From contig JAJPJC010000267.1 in the NCBI GenBank assembly GCA_021324445.1, positions 1 through 64,000 on the forward strand: a DNA stretch of 64,000 nt, read 5' to 3'. The notes under the pieces were generated by a model. It searched no databases, was not told the DNA's origin, and saw nothing but the letters and a program-made list of their open reading frames with translations. The position numbers and the translations under genes were made by a program. Each line of letters begins with the position of its first letter. Positions within the stretch are counted from its first letter, which is position 1. This document shows positions 29,932-38,997 of the stretch, piece after piece. This stretch comes from Isosphaeraceae bacterium. Its GTDB lineage: Bacteria > Planctomycetota > Planctomycetia > Isosphaerales > Isosphaeraceae.

Positions 29932-30215
29932 CCAAGACCCACGGCGGCACGGTTGCACACTTCCTCGCGGGCCTGGCGCTGGGCGCACCGCCCTTGACCG
30001 GCGCGGCCGTCGGTGCCATGTTGGTCACGAGTGGTGCCGCCACGGAGGAGGTTGGGATCAGCGGCAACTTCGTCCGAGAACTGGAGGGTCTGATCAAGCC
30101 AGGAACTTCTATCTTGTTTCTCCTGGACCAGGGGGGGGATCGGGATGCCATACTACAGGTGATCGACAGCCTGGCTTCGTCATCGGGAACTGTCTGGGTT
30201 GGTTTGACGCCATGA
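29928..30215 (+). pseudogene. Fragment of a DUF1269-type membrane protein
   Basis: The 95-residue frame from GTG 29928 matches only the middle of DUF1269 proteins: the glycine-rich membrane stretch FLAGLALGAPPLTGAAVGAM, then VGISGNFVRELEGLIKPGTSILFLL. About 70 residues are missing at the front, and the end stops early at WVGLTP. It overlaps the amidohydrolase stop by 4 bases. The likely reading is a gene that lost both ends, perhaps in the event that joined it to the amidohydrolase gene; a shortened but working protein cannot be excluded. Confidence 0.5.
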
Positions 30216-30244
30216 TTCGATCTCGAACTGGGGAGGCTTCCATC

Positions 30245-31174
30245 ATGACTATCGGCTACGATCGACCGCTCTACGTCCTGCCCTTCGACCATCGGGGAAC
30301 ATTCCAGAAGAACATGTTCGGCTGGTCGGGGACGCTGACCGACGAGCAGACGGCCAAGATCGCCGCCATGAAGCAGGTGATCTACGATGGCTTCCAGGCG
30401 GCTCTCGCCGGCGGTGTCCCCCAGGCGAAGGCCGGCATCCTCGTGGACGAGCAGTTCGGCACCGCCATCCTCCGCGACGCGGCCCAGCACGGCTACGTCA
30501 CGGCCTGCCCGGCCGAGAAGAGCGGCCAGGACGAGTTCGACTTCGAGTACGGCGACGACTTCGCCCGCCATGTCGAAACGTTCAAGCCGACCTTCTGCAA
30601 GGTCCTGGTGCGCTACAACCCCGAGGGCGACGCGGCGATGAACCGGCGCCAGGCCGACCGGCTGAAGCGACTGTCCGACTACCTGCACTCCGGCGGCCCC
30701 AGCCAGTTCATGTTCGAGCTGCTGGTGCCCGCGACGCCGGCACAGCTCGAGCGGTGTGGCGGCGACAAGAAGGAATACGACCGCGGACTGCGGCCCGAGC
30801 TGATGGTGCGAGCCATCACCGAGCTTCAGGATGCCGGCATCGAGGCCGATGTCTGGAAGATCGAGGGGATCGACCGGCCCGAGGATTGCGCCCGAGTCGT
30901 CGCGGCCGCGCGGCGCGGGGGGCGGGACCACGTCGGCTGCATCGTCCTGGGTCGCGGCGAGGACGACGTCAAGGTCCGCCAGTGGCTGAAAACCGCCGCG
31001 GCGGTGCCGGGATTCATCGGCTTCGCCGTGGGCCGGACGAGTTTCTGGGGCCCGCTGACCGACTGGAAGGACGGCCGGATCGCGCGGGAGGCGGCCGTTG
31101 CTGAGATCGCCCGGCGCTATCGGGAATGGGTGGATATCTTCGAAGCGGCCGGCGCGACCCGCGGGGCGACCTGA
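30245..31174 (+). CDS. DUF2090 aldolase-like protein
   Basis: 309 residues from ATG 30245, with GGGGAGG 8 bases upstream; an ATG at 30212 would add 11 residues but lacks a ribosome site. The start LYVLPFDHRGTFQKNMFGW and the later AGILVDEQFGTAILRDA, FCKVLVRYNPEGD, VWKIEGIDRPEDC and FIGFAVGRTSFWGPL are typical of DUF2090, the domain fused to IolC in some inositol degraders and related to 2-deoxy-5-keto-gluconate 6-phosphate aldolase, a TIM barrel. It would be cytoplasmic and may split a keto-sugar phosphate. No other inositol genes are in the window. Confidence 0.85.
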   Translation: MTIGYDRPLYVLPFDHRGTFQKNMFGWSGTLTDEQTAKIAAMKQVIYDGFQAALAGGVPQAKAGILVDEQFGTAILRDAAQHGYVTACPAEKSGQDEFDFEYGDDFARHVETFKPTFCKVLVRYNPEGDAAMNRRQADRLKRLSDYLHSGGPSQFMFELLVPATPAQLERCGGDKKEYDRGLRPELMVRAITELQDAGIEADVWKIEGIDRPEDCARVVAAARRGGRDHVGCIVLGRGEDDVKVRQWLKTAAAVPGFIGFAVGRTSFWGPLTDWKDGRIAREAAVAEIARRYREWVDIFEAAGATRGAT

Positions 31175-31247
31175 GGACCGTGGTCGTTCCGATGGCTCGC
31201 CCGGCTTCCGTGCCGTTTCGGTTCGAATCCCCGAGCCTATTCAACAC

Positions 31248-31276
31248 TTGCTAAACAAACCCCCGGTTGCTAGGCT
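31248..31276 (+). promoter_or_regulatory. Possible promoter of the second DUF1501 gene
   Basis: TTGCTA (31248-31253) and TAGGCT (31271-31276) are spaced by 17 bases in an A+T-richer patch, 70 bases before the ATG. The match to the consensus is 4 and 3 of 6, so this is only a suggestion. Confidence 0.3.
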
Positions 31277-31345
31277 CAGTAGGGTGGATGAGGCACGCCC
31301 GACCGGGATTCCTGACCGAAGATCCGAGGCGCGGGGAGCATCGCG

Positions 31346-32710
31346 ATGCAGCCCATTTCCATGGATCCCTCGCCCTGCGCGGGAACGTTGCCGAGGCGGG
31401 CGTTCTTGCGTACGGGCCTGACGGGACTGTCCACCCTCGGCCTGGCCGACCTGCTGCGACTCGACGCTCGAGCCGGCGGAGGGCAGCCGGCGGGCGGGCC
31501 CTCGATGATCGTGATCTGGCTCTGGGGCGGCCCGAGCCACCTGGAGACCTTCGATCCCAAGCCCGAGGCACCGGCGGAATATCGCGGGGCCCAGGCCGCC
31601 ATCGCCACCAACGTACCGGGCATCTGGATCACCGACCGCTTGCCGCTCCTGTCCCGGATCGCCGACAAGTACTGTCTCATCCGCTCGGTCGCGCACGACA
31701 GCCCCGGGCATGTCAACGCCACCCATACGACCCTCACCGGATACCCCGGCGAGCTGATCGAAGCCCCGCCGTATACGCCCAAGTATCCCGATTTCTTCAC
31801 GGTCGCCCACAAGGTCCTGCCGACGCGCCGGCCGGGCTTGCCCCAGTACGTCGGCCTGCCGCAGCTCCGCTACACCGGCGGTGCGCATCTGGGCCGCTCG
31901 TACGGCCCGTTCTCGGTCGCCGGCGACCCGAACGCGGCGCGGTTCGCCGTCCCGAACATCAACCTGGATGGGGCCGCGCGCCGCCGCCTGGCGGGACGGG
32001 TGGGCCTGCTGGCCGCCTTCGACCGGATGCGGTCGGACGTCGACCGCTCGGGCCTGAGGCAGGCCCTGGACGACTTCCAGGGCCAGGCCCTGGACCTCTT
32101 GACCGGCACGGTGGTGCGCCAGGCGTTCGACCTCGCGCGTGAAGACCCGCGCCTCCGCGATCGCTACGGCCGGACCACTCTCGGCCAGCGCTGCCTGCTG
32201 GCCCGCCGCCTCGTCGAGGCGGGCGTGCGGCTGGTCACCGTCGATTTCCCTGCGGTCCCCGGCCAGAAAGCTTTCTCCTGGGATGATCATGCCAGCGTCT
32301 GGAACATCTTCGAGCAGATGGCGATCCGCCTGCCGGTGCTCGATCAAGCCATCTCGGCCCTGATTGAAGACGTCGCGGCGCGGGGCCTGGATCAGCGGAC
32401 CCTCATCGTGCTCATGGGCGAGATGGGCCGGACGCCTCGCCTCTCGAACTACAAGGGGCAGCCCGGGCGCGAGCACTGGCCCTCCGCCATGTCAGTCTTG
32501 ATGGCCGGCGGGGGCATGCCGATGGGCCAGGTGATCGGCGCCACCACCCGCAAGGGTGAAGAACCCCGAGAACGCCGGCTCCATCCGGCCGATGTCCTGG
32601 CGACCTGGTACAAGTTCCTGGGCATCGATCACACGATCGCCTTCGCCGACCACGCCGGCCGCCCGATCGGCATCCTTCCCCAAGGTGAGCCGATTCGGGA
32701 GTTGATCTGA
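31346..32710 (+). CDS. DUF1501 protein, Tat-exported (second copy)
   Basis: 454 residues from ATG 31346 after GGGGAG. The N-terminus has [23 protein letters not shown], a twin-arginine signal. Family motifs: [71 protein letters not shown] and [15 protein letters not shown]. It is clearly related to the protein at 3437-4804 but diverged (only short motifs shared), so not a recent duplicate. Its closest cousins stand next to DUF1549/DUF1553 genes; here the neighbour is a truncated oxidoreductase. Role unknown. Confidence 0.92.
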   Translation: MQPISMDPSPCAGTLPRRAFLRTGLTGLSTLGLADLLRLDARAGGGQPAGGPSMIVIWLWGGPSHLETFDPKPEAPAEYRGAQAAIATNVPGIWITDRLPLLSRIADKYCLIRSVAHDSPGHVNATHTTLTGYPGELIEAPPYTPKYPDFFTVAHKVLPTRRPGLPQYVGLPQLRYTGGAHLGRSYGPFSVAGDPNAARFAVPNINLDGAARRRLAGRVGLLAAFDRMRSDVDRSGLRQALDDFQGQALDLLTGTVVRQAFDLAREDPRLRDRYGRTTLGQRCLLARRLVEAGVRLVTVDFPAVPGQKAFSWDDHASVWNIFEQMAIRLPVLDQAISALIEDVAARGLDQRTLIVLMGEMGRTPRLSNYKGQPGREHWPSAMSVLMAGGGMPMGQVIGATTRKGEEPRERRLHPADVLATWYKFLGIDHTIAFADHAGRPIGILPQGEPIRELI

Positions 32711-32832
32711 AGAGTTCGGCGACGCGCACGCCCGGTTCACGGCACAGCGGAGCGGACATCGCGTTCGAATGTCGGGGCGCGGTTCCGAACGAACCGCGTT
32801 CTGGACCGACCAGGTCTTCGGCGGAGGCTGAC

Positions 32833-33909
32833 ATGAGACAGAACCAGGTCACCAGACGACGTTTCGTCGCGGGAACGGCCGGGGCCGCCTTCGGCGCCAT
32901 GGTCGTTCCGCGACATGTCCTGGGCGGAGCCGGCTACCTGCCGCCGAGCGAAACGGTCAACGTCGCCCTCGTCGGCTGCGGCGGCCAGGGCGCCTCCGAC
33001 GCGGCCGAGATCCTGGCCGGGGGCAGAACCTCGGTCGCGCTGGCCGAGGTGGACTTTGGGTACGTGGACTCGGCCATGGCCCGCCGAGCCCGGGGCCGCA
33101 ATGGCCAGCCCAACCCCTCCGCCGTCAAGCTTCAGGAGGCGTACGCCAAGGCGAAGCGGTATGCCGATTATCGCCAGCTGCTCGACGAGCAGAAGGATCT
33201 CGACGGCGTGGTCGTCGCCACGCCCGACCACACCCACGCCGTGGTGGCCAAGGCGGCCATGGAGCTGGGCAAGCACGTCTACGTGGAGAAGCCGCTGACC
33301 TGGTCGGTCCACGAGGCCCGCGTGTTGCGCGAGACGGCCCGGCGCACCAAGGTCGTCACCCAGATGGGCAACCAGGGCCATTCCAGCGAGGGCGCGGCGC
33401 TGATCAACGAATGGATCCAGGCCGGAGTGATCGGCCCGGTGAGGGAGGTTCATGTCTGGACCAATCGCCCGATCTGGCCCCAGGGCATTCCGCGCCCGGG
33501 AAGGCCTGCCGCCGACCGGGCCGGGACGCGCGGCGGCGGAGGTGGTGGCTCGGGCAACGCGTGGACGTCGCGACGGCTGAACGAGGCGATCGCGACGGCC
33601 ATCAACGGCGGTGAAACCCCACCGCCGAGCCTCCACTGGGATCTCTTTCTCGGTCCGGCCCCCGAGGTGCCCTTCCACGACTGCCATTCCGCGAGCGCCC
33701 AGCGGGCGCCGCGCCAGGCGGCGCCCGCTGATCATCGCCTGAGAAGGTTGCTCGTGCCGCCCCAATGTTGGTACACTGGAATCTCTTGGCGGCAAAGCAG
33801 CGCTCGACGGCATCAATCCCCGGCCGTAACGCGACGTAATCCTCGCCGCCACAGCCAGCCGGAGTGGCGGAATTGGCAGACGCGCCAGCTTGAGGGGCTG
33901 GTGAGCTAA
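32833..33909 (+). pseudogene. Gfo/Idh/MocA oxidoreductase, Tat-exported, truncated at the 3' end
   Basis: The start is good: ATG 32833, a twin-arginine signal ([19 protein letters not shown]), the NAD site [27 protein letters not shown] and the catalytic VYVEKPL. Homology is clear up to [18 protein letters not shown] (about nucleotide 33685). Family members then continue for 150-200 residues with a substrate domain, but here the frame runs on into unrelated sequence, a strong hairpin (33700-33730) and finally into the tRNA gene. So a deletion or insertion removed the C-terminal half; the protein, if made, would bind NAD but lack its substrate domain. Confidence 0.8.
33700..33730. terminator. 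GC-rich perfect hairpin, possible terminator
   Basis: CAGCGGGCGCCG (33700-33711) and CGGCGCCCGCTG (33719-33730) are perfect inverted copies around a 7-base loop. No T-run follows, so intrinsic termination is only possible, not shown. It lies just past the point where the oxidoreductase homology ends, so it may also mark the junction. Confidence 0.4.
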
Positions 33910-33944
33910 CCATGCTCGTGCAGGTTCAAGTCCTGTCTCCGGCA
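33858..33944 (+). tRNA. tRNA-Leu (anticodon GAG)
   Basis: An 87-base gene. The acceptor stem pairs GCCGGAG (33858-33864) with CTCCGGC (33937-33943), followed by discriminator A. The anticodon stem CCAGC/GCTGG encloses the loop TTGAGGG with anticodon GAG at 33892-33894, which reads CUC and CUU leucine codons. A long variable arm (GAGC...GCTC) and the T arm with TTCAAGT confirm the leucine class. The CCA end is not encoded. No other tRNA is near. Confidence 0.95.
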
Positions 33945-34069
33945 CTAGGTACGACGATAAGCAACGGCTGACTCAGGTTCCTCGCCAACAATTTTGGCAA
34001 CACCGTTGCGGTGGCATTGCTTTTCTGCCTCCAATCCCCCAGGGCGACCCGGCCCATCTTCCCCAGGAA

Positions 34070-34482
34070 AAATGAGTCGAGTCGAGGTGTGGCGCGGTCG
34101 TTTAGGTCCAGGTGGGTTTTCCCCGGTTGCCCCGTCCTTTCGTTCGCGGGTGTCCCACCATTTCGACCATGCCCCGTTTTCACACCCCCGCTCCTCGAAC
34201 CGGGCCGGCGGATTTCCCGCACCCGGCTCTCGGACCAGGCGAGTCACACGTGCACTCACGACGGGCTGGGTGCCACGCGCGGGAGCGGGAACAGCCCCAG
34301 GGTTTGGTCCAGATCGCGGTCCGGGAAGCGTCAGTACCCCGGACCCCGGACCTTGTGCTGGGCACACACCCATCGGCGGAGCCGAGAGGTCGCGTGGTGG
34401 TTCACCACGTTGTCGGCTCGGCTGACCCCGCCAATTCGTCCAGCCACGAATCCCGGCCGTACGCTTCGATCGCCCCGAACGT
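34070..34482 (-). mobile_element. Remnant of a group II intron (deleted maturase gene plus domains IV-V)
   Basis: Read on the minus strand, three parts occur in the order of a bacterial group II intron. At 34482-34430 the frame reads IEAYGRDSWLDELA, typical of the N-terminal reverse transcriptase region of intron-encoded proteins. It jumps, with a frame change, at about 34425 to SRLRRWVCAQHKVRG, typical of the maturase C-terminus (34400-34350). Then, at 34229-34197, a 33-base structure has the form of domain V. So nearly the whole reverse transcriptase body has been deleted. The downstream sequence to about 34070 resembles the usual 3' flank. Borders are estimates. The element cannot move alone; splicing would need a maturase in trans. 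It lies 125 bases from the tRNA-Leu. Confidence 0.7.
34197..34229 (-). ncRNA. Group II intron domain V-like hairpin
   Basis: On the minus strand the 33 bases fold into a lower stem AGCCGGG/CCCGGTT, a small bulge and an upper stem GCGG/CCGC capped by a GAAA-type loop. The catalytic AGC triad would be 34228-34226. This is the most conserved RNA part of group II introns and explains the conserved minus-strand reading frame RLVREPGAGNPPARFEERG as a by-product. Confidence 0.65.
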
Positions 34483-34745
34483 CTGGTGATCTCCCCCGCG
34501 CGCCGTCCCTTTCTCCCCCTTCGTCCCCTTTTCCCCTCTGTTCTAACAGCGGCATTGGTGGACCAGACGGGCAATAGAGGGCTTCACGGAGACCTCGAGA
34601 ATCAGGCCGGAGGAGTAGGAAGACCTGAGTTCACAAGTACAAATTAGACAAGGGATTGCGCCTACGCTAGTGCGATTCGGGTCAGACCGCTCCCGGCAGC
34701 AAACGCAGCGCGGCCGTCGTTGAGCAGACGCTCCCGTGCGACCGA
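34483..34745. other. Spacer upstream of the intron remnant, with pyrimidine-rich tract
   Basis: No gene is seen. Positions 34506-34544 are almost only C and T on the plus strand. The rest has no protein-like frame on either strand. It ends at the stop of the YbaK-type gene. Confidence 0.5.
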
Positions 34746-35261
34746 CTATCCCGCGCGGCGGTCCGGTTGAGCCAAGGCCGGCAGGGACCGGCTGGGGCGG
34801 ATCGGCACCGCGAACGAGCCGATCCGGGGCTCTTCGATCGCGAGGTAGTCGGCGGATCGCATCCGCAGGCCCTCGTGCCGGGTGTTGCCCCCAAAGACCA
34901 GTTCGGCCACGTCCAGGAGGCTCGACTCGAAGACCGTGTCCAGGTTGTAGAGGCGTCCGAAGGGCGGGACGACTCCCGGCTGGCAGTCGGTGAAGAGGTT
35001 CACCAGCTCGTCGTCGTGGGCCAGCCGCACCTCGTCGGCTGACCCTCCCAGCAACTCGCTCAACCGCCCCAGGTCGATCCGCGAGGTCGAGGGCAGGACC
35101 ACCAGCACAAACCGCTCCCCGGCCTTGACCAAGACCGTCTTGGCGACGTGACGCCCTGGGACATGCATGCAATGAGCCCGCTGGGTCGACGAGGCCGCTG
35201 GGCTGTGAAGGACCGGCTCGAACCAGACCTGACGGCTCAGCAGAAAATCCACCGTGTACAT
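34746..35261 (-). CDS. YbaK/ProX-type aminoacyl-tRNA deacylase
   Basis: 171 residues from ATG 35261, with GGAGG about 11 bases upstream. The fold marks of the YbaK/EbsC family are present: HVAKTVLVKAGERFVLVVLP with the conserved Lys, then IDLGRLSELLGGSADEVRLA, GVVPPFGRLYNLDTVFES and VFGGNTRHEGLRM. Such enzymes hydrolyse mischarged tRNA (for example Cys- or Ala-tRNA-Pro) in the cytoplasm. The last 20 residues are a Pro/Arg-rich tail. It reads away from the GTPase gene and towards the intron remnant. Confidence 0.85.
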   Translation of the reverse strand: MYTVDFLLSRQVWFEPVLHSPAASSTQRAHCMHVPGRHVAKTVLVKAGERFVLVVLPSTSRIDLGRLSELLGGSADEVRLAHDDELVNLFTDCQPGVVPPFGRLYNLDTVFESSLLDVAELVFGGNTRHEGLRMRSADYLAIEEPRIGSFAVPIRPSRSLPALAQPDRRAG

Positions 35262-35626
35262 CGGCTGTGGCCTCCAAGAGATGCGTGGTCTAGAATGGAT
35301 TATAGGGCGTCTGGGAAAAATGGGACGTTCATGACGCCAATTCCTGGTCCGGAAAACCCGAAAAATCGGATCGATCGAGCCGCGGTCGGCCTCTTGAGGA
35401 GTACGGTTCCCCGACCTGAGCCGTTGTCACCGCAACGGCCCGGAGCCGACGGACCGCGAACGCTGGTGGCTGGTCGTGGTTGTACGGGGCCCAGGCGCGT
35501 GCCGCCGCGCAGGCGTGTGGGGGCCGGAGGGGATGTCGGGCTTGGTCACCAAGCTCTTGCATCGGAGAGTGGAAGTCGCTACGGTGCCGGAAGTTTCTCA
35601 CAGTCTGCGCCGTGGGAGCCGCCACG
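35262..35626. other. Gap of 365 bases without a recognisable gene
   Basis: This stretch separates the divergent YbaK-type and GTPase genes. It must hold both promoters, but I find no convincing -35/-10 pair. Open frames exist (35480 onward joins the GTPase frame) but have no family resemblance. Confidence 0.5.
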
Positions 35627-36622
35627 ATGCCAGCCAACCTTCCCCCGCAGTATCTCAAGGTCGAGGAGGAGTACCGCAAGGCGACGACTCCGGGGGCGCG
35701 GCTGGAGGCGTTACGCGAGTTGTACCGGCTGCTGCCCAAGCACAAGGGGACGGAGAAACTCCAGTCGGATCTGAAGCAAAAAATGAGCCGGCTCCGCCAG
35801 GAACTGGAGCGGGGCAAGGGGGGAGCCAAGAAAGGAGGTCTGAGCCATCACGTGCCGGCCGAAGGGGCGGGACAGGTGGTGCTGGTCGGGGGGCCGAACG
35901 TGGGCAAGAGCACGCTGCTGGCGGCGCTGACCAACGCCCACCCCGAGATCGCTCCCTATCCGTTCACAACCCGGGCGCCGCAACCGGGGATCATGATGTG
36001 GCAGGACGTGCCCATCCAACTGGTCGACCTGCCACCGATCGCGCCGGAATTCTTCGAGCCGTGGGTGCCGAATGTCATTCGCTCGGCCGATGCCGCGCTG
36101 CTGGTGGTCGACCTGTCCAGCGATGACGTGGCCGAAGTCGCCCTGGCCGTGCTCGACCGGCTGGCCGCGGCCCACACCGAGCTGGTCGGCGAGTTGCCCT
36201 ACGACGTGGAGGACGAGCGGATCCGCCACCTCAAGACCATCCTGGTGGCCAATCAGCGGGATGCCGACGGGGCCGCCGATCGCCTCGAGATCCTCGGCGA
36301 GTGGCTGGGGCCGCGGTTCCCGATCCTCGCCGTCTCGGGCCGCACGGGCCAGGGGCTGGAAAGCCTGCGCACGGCGGCGTACCATTTATTGGGAGTCGTG
36401 CGCGTCTACACGAAAGTCCCTGGCAAGCCGGTGGATCGGGACAGGCCCTTCACGCTTCCGGCTGGCAGCACCGTCCTGGATCTGGCCAGGGAGATTCACC
36501 GCGACTTCGAGCATTCGTTGAAGTCGGCCCGTCTCTGGGGCACCGGCGTCTTCGACGGACAGGCCGTCAAGCGCGACCACCCGTTGCACGACGCGGACGT
36601 CGTCGAGTTTCACGTCTCGTGA
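35627..36622 (+). CDS. DRG/OBG-type GTPase with TGS domain
   Basis: 331 residues from ATG 35627 (GGGAG 11 bases upstream). An N-terminal helical part (LKVEEEYRKATTPGARLEAL) precedes the G domain: P-loop GGPNVGKSTL, switch YPFTTRAPQPG, G3 as LVDLPPI, and a C-terminal TGS domain from about residue 265 (VYTKVPGKPVDRDRPFTLPAGSTV) ending in DADVVEFH. This resembles the DRG group of ribosome-linked GTPases rather than classical ObgE, since no glycine-rich Obg domain is present. The base-recognition motif, normally NKxD, reads NQRD at about residue 210, so guanine specificity might be altered. Cytoplasmic. The exact role in bacteria is unknown. Confidence 0.88.
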   Translation: MPANLPPQYLKVEEEYRKATTPGARLEALRELYRLLPKHKGTEKLQSDLKQKMSRLRQELERGKGGAKKGGLSHHVPAEGAGQVVLVGGPNVGKSTLLAALTNAHPEIAPYPFTTRAPQPGIMMWQDVPIQLVDLPPIAPEFFEPWVPNVIRSADAALLVVDLSSDDVAEVALAVLDRLAAAHTELVGELPYDVEDERIRHLKTILVANQRDADGAADRLEILGEWLGPRFPILAVSGRTGQGLESLRTAAYHLLGVVRVYTKVPGKPVDRDRPFTLPAGSTVLDLAREIHRDFEHSLKSARLWGTGVFDGQAVKRDHPLHDADVVEFHVS

Positions 36623-36734
36623 GTCGTCGACTCCAGTTCGTCAGCCGGGCGTCCGGAATCCCCGCCGCCTGGCCGACCCGGTCGGGACGCCTGGGGGGAC
36701 TAGGCCGATCCCGAAGGACCGCAAGGAACTTAGG

Positions 36735-37634
36735 ATGATGGGAACGGCTCTGATCGTGGAGGACCATCCCGAGCAGGCGGACCTGGTCGCCCGGATCCTC
36801 CGCATGCGCAATTACGCCCCGCTGCTGGCCGAGACCGGCGAGTCCGGGTTGCGGCTGGCGCGCGAGCAAATCCCCGACGTGATGCTGCTGGACTTGATGT
36901 TGCCGGATATCAACGGCTTCGACGTCTGCCGGCGGCTGCGGACCGATCCGGCCACCAGGCTGATTCCCGTGGTCATGCTCACGGCCCTCAACGACGTCCA
37001 GCATCGCGTCCACGGCTTCCGCGTCGGCGCCAATGCCTACGTCACCAAGCCCTACGGCGTCGAGGACCTGTTCGAGGCCATCAACGCCGCCCGCGCCTGG
37101 CGCGAGAGCATGGAGCAGCGCGCGCTCCAGGGTGAGATCCATGTGGAACTCAACAGCGAGATCACCCTGCTGAAAGACCTCAACGACTTCCTGATGCTGG
37201 TCTGCCAGTCCACGCCTCTGGTCCATGAACAGGTGATGCAACTGCGCCAGGCGGTCATGGAGATGGCCCATAACGCCATCGAGTGGGGCAACCGCCATCA
37301 ATCTGAGAGCCTGGTCACCATCACCTATCGCATTTTCGAGCACCGTCTGGAGATCGTGATCCGCGACCAGGGTCCGGGGTTCGACCGCCGCCATCTGCCG
37401 CACGCGGCCGTCGCCGACGATCCGTTCACCCACCTGGACGTCCGCGAGAAACTGGGTCTGCGCGCCGGCGGCTTCGGGCTCTTGATCTGTCAGGGCATGG
37501 TCGATGAAATGGCCTATAACGATAAGGGGAACGAAGTCACGCTTATCAAGCGGTTCACCACAGGCGGTGAGGCCGCCCTCGAGCCGGGAGGGCCGGATCT
37601 CCTCGCTCCAGGACCCGGAAAGGAAACGAGCTGA
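36735..37634 (+). CDS. Response regulator with C-terminal HATPase domain
   Basis: 299 residues. The receiver domain (1-120) has the acid pair at 10-11 (IVEDH), phospho-acceptor Asp 53 in LLDLMLPD and Lys 105 in VTKPYG. After a helical linker comes an ATPase domain of the GHKL type (about 140-275) with the N-box MEMAHNAIEWGN, IVIRDQGPGF and GGFGLLICQGMVDE. There is no His-kinase dimerisation domain. This composition resembles anti-sigma factor serine kinases (RsbW/SpoIIAB) fused to a receiver, so phosphorylation of Asp 53 may control an ATPase that phosphorylates or binds a partner. The next gene starts 2 bases after its stop. Confidence 0.88.
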   Translation: MMGTALIVEDHPEQADLVARILRMRNYAPLLAETGESGLRLAREQIPDVMLLDLMLPDINGFDVCRRLRTDPATRLIPVVMLTALNDVQHRVHGFRVGANAYVTKPYGVEDLFEAINAARAWRESMEQRALQGEIHVELNSEITLLKDLNDFLMLVCQSTPLVHEQVMQLRQAVMEMAHNAIEWGNRHQSESLVTITYRIFEHRLEIVIRDQGPGFDRRHLPHAAVADDPFTHLDVREKLGLRAGGFGLLICQGMVDEMAYNDKGNEVTLIKRFTTGGEAALEPGGPDLLAPGPGKETS

Positions 37635-37636
37635 CG

Positions 37637-38989
37637 GTGGATCCGAATCCTCGCAGGGCCGACCAGCTCCCCGCCGACCTGTCCGCGGTCCCCGCTCCGC
37701 CGTCGACACCCGCCGACCCGCTGGACTCTGCGCCCGCCCCGACCAACCCTGTCCAGGGCAGTGAGCCGCCGCCGCGGCCGCGGCCCAGCTTGCTGGTGGT
37801 CGATGACGAGCCGGAGGTGCTGCGTTCGGTCTACGACCTGCTCCGGATCGACTACCAGGTGGTCACCTGCGCCAGCGGTCCCCGGGCCCTGGATGTGCTT
37901 CGCTCGGCCGAGGACATCCACGTGATCATGACCGACCAGCGGATGCCCGAGATGACCGGTGTCGAGCTGCTCCGCCAGGCCAAGGCGATCCGGCCCGAGA
38001 CCACTCGATTGTTATTCACCGCCTACGCCGATATCCGCACGGTCATCGACGCGATCAATCAGGGACACGTCTTCCGTTATCTCGCCAAGCCTTGGGACCC
38101 CGAGGAGCTCGAGGCGGTGGTGCGGCAAGGTGTCGAGCATCACAACCTGATCGTCGAGAAGAATCGCCTGCTGGGTGAGCTCCAGGCGGCCAATGCCAAA
38201 CTGACGGAGGCCAACCGCCTCAAGGGAGCCTTCCTCGAGGTCGCCAGCCACGAGCTGAATACGCCGGTCACGGTCGTCCTGGGGATGATCGAGCTGTGGA
38301 AGATGACCCAGGGCCAGGACGCCCTGAGCGCGGAACGCCAGTGGATCGATCGGATCGGTGCGGCGGCGCAGCGGCTGGCCCGGACCGTCGAGCGGATGCT
38401 CAAGCTGGTCCGGAGCGGGGACTTCGGCCGGCCGCTGGAACGGGAATCCGTGGCGATCGAGCCCTTATTGCGCCGCGCCATCGATGAGCTGGCGCCCTAC
38501 CTCGAGCTCCGCCGCCAGTCGGTGACGGTCGCGGTCGAGCCGGGCCTGGCCCCGATCGAGGGTGATGCCGACAAGCTGGCCGATGTGCTGATCAATCTCC
38601 TGGCCAATGCCATCAAGTTCACCCCCGACGGTGACACGATCCAGGTCGCGGCCGGCTCCGAGCCGGCGGCGCCCGGCTGGATCCGGTTCCGGGTCAGCGA
38701 CCAGGGGGTGGGCGTGCCCCCCGGCGATCAGCAGTACCTCTTCGAGCCCTTCTTCACCGGCTTCGACACCCTCCGCCACTCCTCCGGCGATTACCAGTTC
38801 GGGAAACGGGGCATTGGCCTGGGTCTCTGGCTGGTCAAGACCTTCGTCGAGCTGCACGGGGGGCGGGTCGAGGTCGCCAGCATCCCCGGCCGCGGCTCGA
38901 CCTTTTCCTTCCTCCTGCCCCAATCCCAGGCAGCCGCGCTCGCCTCGGCCGCACCGCCGGCTCCCCTGGCCGGTCCGGTGCGGGGGTGA
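37637..38989 (+). CDS. Receiver-histidine kinase
   Basis: 450 residues from a GTG start directly after the previous stop. A Pro-rich leader (1-50) is followed by a receiver domain (51-170; LLVVDDEPE, Asp 100 in IMTDQRMPE, Lys 151 in LAKPWD), a short coiled coil, the HisKA domain with His 205 in ASHELNTP, and the ATPase domain (N-box [41 protein letters not shown]). No transmembrane segment is visible, so it is a cytoplasmic kinase. Together with the receiver-HATPase gene it forms a two-gene signalling unit; the input is unknown. It converges on hflX with 8 bases between stops. Confidence 0.93.
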   Translation: MDPNPRRADQLPADLSAVPAPPSTPADPLDSAPAPTNPVQGSEPPPRPRPSLLVVDDEPEVLRSVYDLLRIDYQVVTCASGPRALDVLRSAEDIHVIMTDQRMPEMTGVELLRQAKAIRPETTRLLFTAYADIRTVIDAINQGHVFRYLAKPWDPEELEAVVRQGVEHHNLIVEKNRLLGELQAANAKLTEANRLKGAFLEVASHELNTPVTVVLGMIELWKMTQGQDALSAERQWIDRIGAAAQRLARTVERMLKLVRSGDFGRPLERESVAIEPLLRRAIDELAPYLELRRQSVTVAVEPGLAPIEGDADKLADVLINLLANAIKFTPDGDTIQVAAGSEPAAPGWIRFRVSDQGVGVPPGDQQYLFEPFFTGFDTLRHSSGDYQFGKRGIGLGLWLVKTFVELHGGRVEVASIPGRGSTFSFLLPQSQAAALASAAPPAPLAGPVRG

Positions 38990-38997
38990 AACCGGCC

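Noticed and set aside
34011-34577. Plus-strand frame of 188 residues and neighbours opposite the intron remnant
   Set aside because: Overlaps the domain V-like hairpin and maturase stubs on the other strand, which explain the sequence better.
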